Positions 5,382 through 5,835 of a DNA stretch of 5,835 bases are shown here, piece by piece. The position numbers and the translations under genes were made by a program. The notes below the pieces were generated by a model. That model had not been told where the DNA came from and made no database searches. It was given only the letters and a program-made list of their open reading frames with translations. The stretch lies in contig CAMWQX010000083.1 of assembly GCA_947176475.1 (NCBI GenBank), positions 1-5,835 on the forward strand, read 5' to 3'. Source of the DNA: an uncultured Bacillota bacterium. GTDB lineage: Bacteria; Bacillota_I; Bacilli_A; RF39; UBA660. Each line of letters opens with the position of its first letter. Within the stretch, counting starts at the first letter, position 1.

Positions 5382-5835
5382 ATGCAAACAATAATAATTG
5401 ATAAATTTTTAGTTATGAATTCTAAAAGAGAAGTTTTGGTATTTGTACGTGAGGGAGAAGAATTATCGGATATATTCTTACCAAGAAAATTGCATTCTGC
5501 CAAAGAAGAAATAGAATTTCAAAGGAGAATATGTGGGCTTTTAGAAAGACAAGTAGCAAAAAAAGAAAACATCGTTTTCTTATATGAACAACCAATGTAT
5601 GAAGAGCGAAAAGATGAATCATACTGCGGTGATGAAGGGCCAATTACCAAAAGATATTATGTTTGTATGAGTGATTTTGATGAGGAGTTTGTCGGCAGAA
5701 TTAATCTAATATGCAATGAATGTAATGTCTTACCATACTTAGTTCGTTTGGAAACTTTAAAACAAAAAGCTTGGAAAAATATTCGAGTTCCTAAGCATAA
5801 AAGAAAAGTAGCAATAGATATTGATTTACCTAAAC
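5382..5835 (+). CDS. Unrecognised T-box-controlled protein, 3' partial; faint Nudix-like pattern
   Basis: ATG 5382 is preceded at 8 bases by AAGGGGG (5367-5373), and no stop occurs before the window ends, giving at least 151 residues. It lies directly behind the T-box terminator, so its expression should rise when the sensed tRNA is uncharged. The visible part does not match any aminoacyl-tRNA synthetase, amino-acid biosynthesis enzyme or transporter I know; it has no signal peptide or membrane segment. The opening strands (IIIDKFLVMNSKREVLVFVR, 4-23), then IFLPRKLHSAKEE (31-43) and the helix FQRRICGLLERQ (46-57) recall the order of a Nudix domain, but the required Gly and Glu residues of the Nudix box are absent. 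Cys pairs occur at 82, 95, 111 and 114, with CNEC at 111-114. The region ends with basic VPKHKRK (136-142). It could be the first gene of an operon leading to a synthetase outside the window. Confidence 0.75.
   Translation, partial: MQTIIIDKFLVMNSKREVLVFVREGEELSDIFLPRKLHSAKEEIEFQRRICGLLERQVAKKENIVFLYEQPMYEERKDESYCGDEGPITKRYYVCMSDFDEEFVGRINLICNECNVLPYLVRLETLKQKAWKNIRVPKHKRKVAIDIDLPK

Noticed and set aside
5186..5643. Two overlapping minus-strand open frames across the T-box and the start of the last gene
   Set aside because: They run antisense to a well-formed riboswitch and a gene with good initiation signals, and neither product resembles a known protein.

Overview
This 5.8 kb window is AT-rich and gene-dense, with every supported gene on the + strand. 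It looks like a low-GC Firmicute, probably a gut Bacilli/Mollicutes-related lineage such as RF39- or Erysipelotrichales-like organisms; that placement is inferred from base composition, strong purine-rich ribosome sites, a T-box leader and the gene families present. TGA ends three genes (822-824, 2648-2650, 4326-4328), so the code is standard and not the Mycoplasma UGA=Trp code.

Layout. At 1-824 is the 3' part of a membrane protein of the putative ABC-transporter type IV (CmpB, PF06541) family. It is open to the left edge and seems to carry two tandem CmpB units. At 874-1380 is a small protein of unknown function with one N-terminal membrane anchor. At 1450-2241 is a YcxB-like two-helix membrane protein with a long Glu/Lys-rich tail; its stop codon lies inside a Rho-independent terminator. 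At 2294-3729 is a two-gene operon in which a DUF4186 protein overlaps by four bases a 360-residue protein that looks like a HipA/CtkA-type kinase fold. At 3759-4328 is tag, DNA-3-methyladenine glycosylase I, with all its zinc ligands. At 4381-5127 is an unrecognised soluble protein. At 5151-5362 is a complete T-box leader, followed from 5382 to the right edge by a gene that is not recognisably an aminoacyl-tRNA synthetase.

How the genes work together. Almost every gene has its own promoter-like sequence just upstream, often overlapping the end of the previous gene, so the window is mostly a row of single-gene units. The clear exceptions are the DUF4186/kinase pair, which is translationally coupled, and whatever lies to the right of the window under T-box control. 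The T-box is the strongest regulatory element. Its loop-E geometry points to a GGU glycine specifier, and it lacks Stem II as glycine leaders do, yet its UGGU bulge calls for a tRNA with A at position 73. The most interesting points are the DUF4186/kinase pair with its altered catalytic loop, and the T-box-controlled unknown gene.
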